Positions 5,657-7,808 of a DNA stretch of 7,808 nucleotides are shown here, one piece after another (position 1 is the stretch's first letter; each line of letters begins with the position of its first letter). The DNA comes from Candidatus Aenigmatarchaeota archaeon. Its GTDB lineage: Archaea > Aenigmatarchaeota > Aenigmatarchaeia > CG10238-14 > SpSt-28. The position numbers and the translations under genes are program-made. The notes under the pieces are model-generated. The model was given only the letters and a program-made list of their open reading frames with translations, had not been told where the DNA came from and ran no database searches. Location: positions 1 to 7,808 of the forward strand of contig JANXEB010000087.1 in assembly GCA_025058985.1 (NCBI GenBank), given 5' to 3'.

Positions 5657-6247
5657 GTGGTAGAATTTTTAGTAAGAATGAATAATGCAATAACTACGCC
5701 AAATTTTTCATTAAATAGCTTAGTTAATGCTGGTAGAATGGATATAGCTTGTAGATGTATTTCTAATGCAATTTTTCTTTCTTATTCTATTAGGAAAAAT
5801 GTCAAGATTTATATAAATTTAAATGGTCCTCCAAATCCACCAGTAACAATATGTTTTGATTCAAACAATTTGAAAAATGTCACGCCAGATGAAAGAAATA
5901 TTGGAAGTCATATAAGAATAGCATTAAAAAAAGTTAAAGAAGATATGGAAATGAAAAGTGAGCCTGGAATAACTGTTTCTAAGAAAAGCTTTGAAGAATT
6001 AATAAAAGAAAAATCGAAAAATAATTTTGACTTATACTATTTAACTAAGAATGGAAAAGATATAAGGAATTTTGAATTTGGAGAAAATTCTTTGTTCATA
6101 TTAGGTGATCATAAAGGAATACCGAAAAAAACTGAAATTTTTTTGGAAAAATTCGTCAAAGATAAAATTTCATTAGGAAAAATAGAATATTTAGCTTCAG
6201 CTTGCATTTCCATTGTACATTATGAAATCGACAGAAAAAAATATTAA
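5657..6247 (+). CDS. trmY: tRNA (pseudouridine(54)-N(1))-methyltransferase TrmY
   Basis: 196 residues. TrmY methylates pseudouridine 54 in the T-loop of archaeal tRNAs, giving m1-pseudouridine in place of ribothymidine, with S-adenosylmethionine as donor. Seen: N-terminal MVEFLVRMNNAITTPNFSLN (residues 1-20, family pattern TTPDFSL), the highly typical GRMDIACRCISNAIFLS (26-42), TPDERNIGSHIRIAL (77-90), PGITV (103-107), and the SPOUT trefoil-knot segments FILGDHKGIP (147-156) and ISLGKIEYLASACISIVHYEID (171-192). The GTG start at 5657 is preferred over the ATG at 5678 because the first seven residues match the first beta strand of the family. It is the first gene of trmY - rnp4 - tRNA-Arg; the next start lies 26 bases inside its 3' end. 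Confidence 0.93.
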   Translation: MVEFLVRMNNAITTPNFSLNSLVNAGRMDIACRCISNAIFLSYSIRKNVKIYINLNGPPNPPVTICFDSNNLKNVTPDERNIGSHIRIALKKVKEDMEMKSEPGITVSKKSFEELIKEKSKNNFDLYYLTKNGKDIRNFEFGENSLFILGDHKGIPKKTEIFLEKFVKDKISLGKIEYLASACISIVHYEIDRKKY

Positions 6248-6533
6248 AAGAATAGCTAGAGAAAGAGTTGAAATACTTTTAAAATTAGCTAATGAAAAAT
6301 TAAAAACAAATCCTGAACTTTCAAAAAGGTATATTCAAATAGCAAGAGAAATTTGTATGAGAACAAATATAAGACTTGGAAAATATAAAAGAATTTTTTG
6401 TAAAAAATGCAATACAATATTAGTACCTGGTTATACTTCTGTTGTTAGAATTGAAAGAAGAAAAAAAATAGTAAAAATTATTTGTAAAAGCTGTGGAGAA
6501 AAATACAGATATCCTACTAATAAGCCCCAGTAG
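6222..6533 (+). CDS. rnp4: RNase P protein component 4 (Rpp21/Rpr2 family)
   Basis: 103 residues. Archaeal RNase P removes 5' leaders from pre-tRNAs; this subunit pairs with Rpp29 on the specificity side of the RNA. Seen: N-terminal helices KNIKRIARERVEILLKLA (6-23) and PELSKRYIQIAREICMRTNI (31-50, family pattern of YV.LAR.I..R), RLGKYKRIFCKKCN (51-64), and a zinc ribbon with C60, C63, C88 and C91 (FCKKC ... IICKSCG), ending EKYRYP. ATG at 6222 is preferred to a TTG at 6213 because the first helix follows directly. It overlaps trmY by 26 bases. Its last codons (third base of Lys101, CCC, CAG and TAG) lie within the tRNA-Arg gene. The presence of this gene argues that the organism has a conventional RNase P, unlike N. 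equitans. Confidence 0.9.
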   Translation: MKSTEKNIKRIARERVEILLKLANEKLKTNPELSKRYIQIAREICMRTNIRLGKYKRIFCKKCNTILVPGYTSVVRIERRKKIVKIICKSCGEKYRYPTNKPQ

Positions 6534-6598
6534 CTCAGTTTGGATAGAGCGGCGCCCTCCTAAGGCGTAGGTCGCGGGTTCAAATCCCGCCTGGGGCT
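6524..6598 (+). tRNA. tRNA-Arg (anticodon CCT)
   Basis: A complete cloverleaf without intron. Acceptor GCCCCAG (6524-6530) pairs with CTGGGGC (6591-6597); D stem GCTC/GAGC (6533-6536/6547-6550); anticodon stem GCGCC/GGCGT (6552-6556/6564-6568, one G-U pair) around the loop CTCCTAA, giving anticodon CCT for codon AGG; variable loop AGGTC; T stem GCGGG/CCCGC around TTCAAAT (6579-6585). U54 and the TTC of the T-loop are intact, so it is a potential TrmY substrate. The discriminator is T (6598) and CCA is not encoded. 18 of 21 stem pairs are G-C, a strong contrast to the AT-rich surroundings. The 5' end lies 10 bases inside rnp4. Confidence 0.96.
6564..6598 (+). other. Candidate attachment site (3' half of tRNA-Arg)
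   Basis: An integrase gene begins 55 bases after the tRNA, and tyrosine recombinases of archaeal elements usually recombine in the 3' half of a tRNA gene. The limits given (anticodon stem to discriminator) are a guess, because the matching second copy would lie outside the window. No second copy of this sequence occurs inside it. Confidence 0.35.
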
Positions 6599-6602
6599 TG
6601 CC

Positions 6603-6608
6603 TTTTTT
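6603..6608 (+). terminator. T-tract terminator after tRNA-Arg
   Basis: Six T's follow the mature tRNA 3' end by 5 bases, which suits archaeal termination at oligo-T. If recombination occurred in the tRNA, this terminator was supplied by the element. Confidence 0.4.
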
Positions 6609-6624
6609 CTCAATTCCCACTGGC

Positions 6625-6632
6625 ATTTATTA
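6625..6632 (+). promoter_or_regulatory. TATA-like box for the integrase gene
   Basis: ATTTATTA ends 21 bases before the ATG at 6654 and is centred about 25 bases before it, in a stretch that is otherwise less AT-rich. It lies between TGGC and GCCA, the arms of a short inverted repeat. Confidence 0.38.
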
Positions 6633-6653
6633 GCCAACAAAACAGGGAAAATC

Positions 6654-7808
6654 ATGGAAACCATGTATAACCACAAGGAAAGAATAGAGAAAGGATTAAA
6701 AGTCTTGAGGGAGTTAGATCAAAAAACTTATGAAAGCGTTTCTAAGTTTATTGAAAAACTCGAAGCTAATAACTACTCTAAAGGAAGAATCTATAAGTAT
6801 GTTTATTGCTTGAAAACTTTGAGGAAGCTTTTAGATAAAGATTTCTCAGAAGCAAGCAAAGAAGATATAGAGAGGTTGGTCATAACAATTAATAATTCTG
6901 ATTATTCAGAAGCAAGCAAGTCAGACTTCAAGAAAATTCTTAAGTTTTATTTTCGCTGGTTAAAGTTTGGGAAGCTTGAAGGAAAATATCCTGAGGAAGT
7001 CGAATGGATAAAAACAACGATAAAGAAAAACAATGAAAAAATACCTGAGCAAATTCTAACTCAACAAGAGGTTGAAGCAATAGCAAACAAATCTAACAAC
7101 CCTATGGAAAGGGCTTTTGTTTTGTGTTTGTATGAAACGGGTTGTAGGATAGGCGAATTCCTGAACATGAGAATAAAGGATATAAACTTTGACCAATACG
7201 GTTGTTGTATCTTGGTATCGGGAAAAACTGGTTGGAGAAGGGTTAGAGTTATAGATTATGCTAAAGACTTGGTGAATTGGTTAGATACACATCCATTTAA
7301 AAACAACGTAGAAAGCTTTGTTTGGATAGATCCAAAAACTGGGAAAAGAATCTTTCCTGATATAGCGAGTAAAATACTCAAAAGATTGACAAAGAAAGCA
7401 GGAATAACAAAAGCATGCAATCCTCATGCTTTTAGGCATGCTAGGGCCACCCATTTGGCTAAAATTTTAACTGAACAGCAATTGAAAGTTTATTTTGGTT
7501 GGGCTAAAGATTCTGGTATGGCTTCTGTTTATGTTCATTTATCTGGAGAAGATGTTGATGAATCTTTGCTTGAAGCCAAAGGTGTAAAAATAGAAAAAGT
7601 GCAAAAACAAACTAACCCAACAACAAGAGTTTGTCAGAACTGTGGTGAAGTGAATTCAATATTAAGCCATTTCTGTAAGAAATGTAACTTTCCTTTGGAT
7701 TTCAAGGCCATGTTCAAGATGGATAAATTTGCCGAATTTTTGAGAGATTTTTTGATTTATTACGCTGAAAAGGATAAGAATTTTAAGAAGGCTTTTGTTC
7801 AATTCGTG
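6654..7808 (+). CDS. Tyrosine recombinase/integrase with C-terminal zinc ribbon (partial, C-terminus off the right edge)
   Basis: 385 codons are present with no stop. N-terminal SAM-like core-binding domain (residues 20-110): KTYESVSKFIEKLEANNYSK, then KEDIERLV and FYFRWLKF. The catalytic domain (135-305) has a full active site: R165 in TGCRIGEFLNM, K191 in SGKTGWRRVRV, H258 and R261 in NPHAFRHARATHLA, W283 in YFGWAK (Trp in place of His, as is common) and nucleophile Y293 in SVYVHLS. After it comes a zinc ribbon, C327-x2-C330 and C341-x2-C344 (VCQNCGEV and FCKKCNFPL), then a helical tail that continues past the edge. Such tails are common in archaeal chromosomal or viral integrases. The ATG at 6654 follows a TATA-like box; ATG at 6663 is an alternative. 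Eight of its 18 Arg codons are AGG, unlike the neighbouring host genes. Likely role: integration and excision at tRNA-Arg. Confidence 0.9.
   Translation, partial: METMYNHKERIEKGLKVLRELDQKTYESVSKFIEKLEANNYSKGRIYKYVYCLKTLRKLLDKDFSEASKEDIERLVITINNSDYSEASKSDFKKILKFYFRWLKFGKLEGKYPEEVEWIKTTIKKNNEKIPEQILTQQEVEAIANKSNNPMERAFVLCLYETGCRIGEFLNMRIKDINFDQYGCCILVSGKTGWRRVRVIDYAKDLVNWLDTHPFKNNVESFVWIDPKTGKRIFPDIASKILKRLTKKAGITKACNPHAFRHARATHLAKILTEQQLKVYFGWAKDSGMASVYVHLSGEDVDESLLEAKGVKIEKVQKQTNPTTRVCQNCGEVNSILSHFCKKCNFPLDFKAMFKMDKFAEFLRDFLIYYAEKDKNFKKAFVQFV

Larger units (their letters stand above)
6599..7808 (+). mobile_element. Left end of a probable integrated element next to tRNA-Arg(CCT)
   Basis: The tRNA is followed directly by a tyrosine recombinase whose base composition and Arg codon use differ from the genes to its left: 22 of 60 bases are G or C at 7081-7140, against 14 of 60 at 3481-3540 in the primase. 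The right end and any cargo genes are beyond the window, so element type (virus, plasmid or small mobile unit) cannot be told. Confidence 0.55.

Noticed and set aside
6552..6568. Intron or split-tRNA junction in tRNA-Arg
   Set aside because: The anticodon arm is a normal five-pair stem with a seven-base loop and the whole cloverleaf is contiguous.
6420..6626. A 68-codon minus-strand open frame across the tRNA, including QAGFEPATYALGGRR
   Set aside because: This is the familiar false protein obtained by translating the antisense strand of a tRNA gene; the real features there are rnp4 and tRNA-Arg.
1..7808. CRISPR array, insertion sequence or toxin-antitoxin pair
   Set aside because: No regularly spaced repeats, transposase motifs or paired small toxin/antitoxin genes are seen; the only mobility gene is the integrase.

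Overview
The window looks like chromosomal DNA from a small-genome, AT-rich archaeon. The evidence is a set of archaea-specific information-processing genes: RNA polymerase subunit Rpb4, aIF2-beta, the tRNA methyltransferase TrmY, RNase P protein Rpp21/Rnp4, a DUF655 protein, a DUF424 protein, a DUF63 membrane protein and an archaeo-eukaryotic primase. Genes overlap or abut by a few bases, and TATA-like boxes sit about 23-26 bases before start codons, as expected for leaderless archaeal mRNAs. The primase carries a catalytic domain and a PriL-type iron-sulphur domain in one chain, as I recall for Nanoarchaeum equitans. This makes a DPANN-type archaeon my best guess, but that is inference and no species is claimed.

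Layout from left to right. (1) Minus-strand operon rpb4 - DUF655 - bifunctional phosphoglucose/phosphomannose isomerase-like SIS protein; the last gene runs off the left edge. (2) Divergent from it, a small membrane protein with a DxDH motif. (3) Plus-strand cluster: unrecognised multi-pass membrane protein, 81-residue zinc ribbon, fused primase, DUF63 membrane protein. Its members overlap or are separated by 3 bases. (4) A convergent minus-strand operon aIF2-beta - DUF424 - pilin-like secreted or membrane-anchored protein. (5) Divergent from that by only 28 bp, trmY - rnp4 - tRNA-Arg(CCT). (6) Abutting the 3' end of the tRNA, a tyrosine recombinase with a complete active site and a C-terminal zinc ribbon, which runs off the right edge. 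This is probably the left end of an element integrated at the tRNA gene.

The most interesting part is the trmY - rnp4 - tRNA - integrase stretch. The tRNA gene begins inside the last codons of rnp4, so its 5' maturation by RNase P would remove the stop codon from the mRNA of an RNase P protein. The tRNA reads AGG, a codon nearly absent from the primase gene (1 of 18 Arg codons) but common in the adjoining integrase (8 of 18). Second in interest is the zinc-ribbon/primase junction, where an A AAA AAA heptamer lies directly before the stop codon and in the register that would fuse the two proteins by a -1 shift. There is no CRISPR array, rRNA or insertion sequence, and no stretch over 300 bases lacks a gene.
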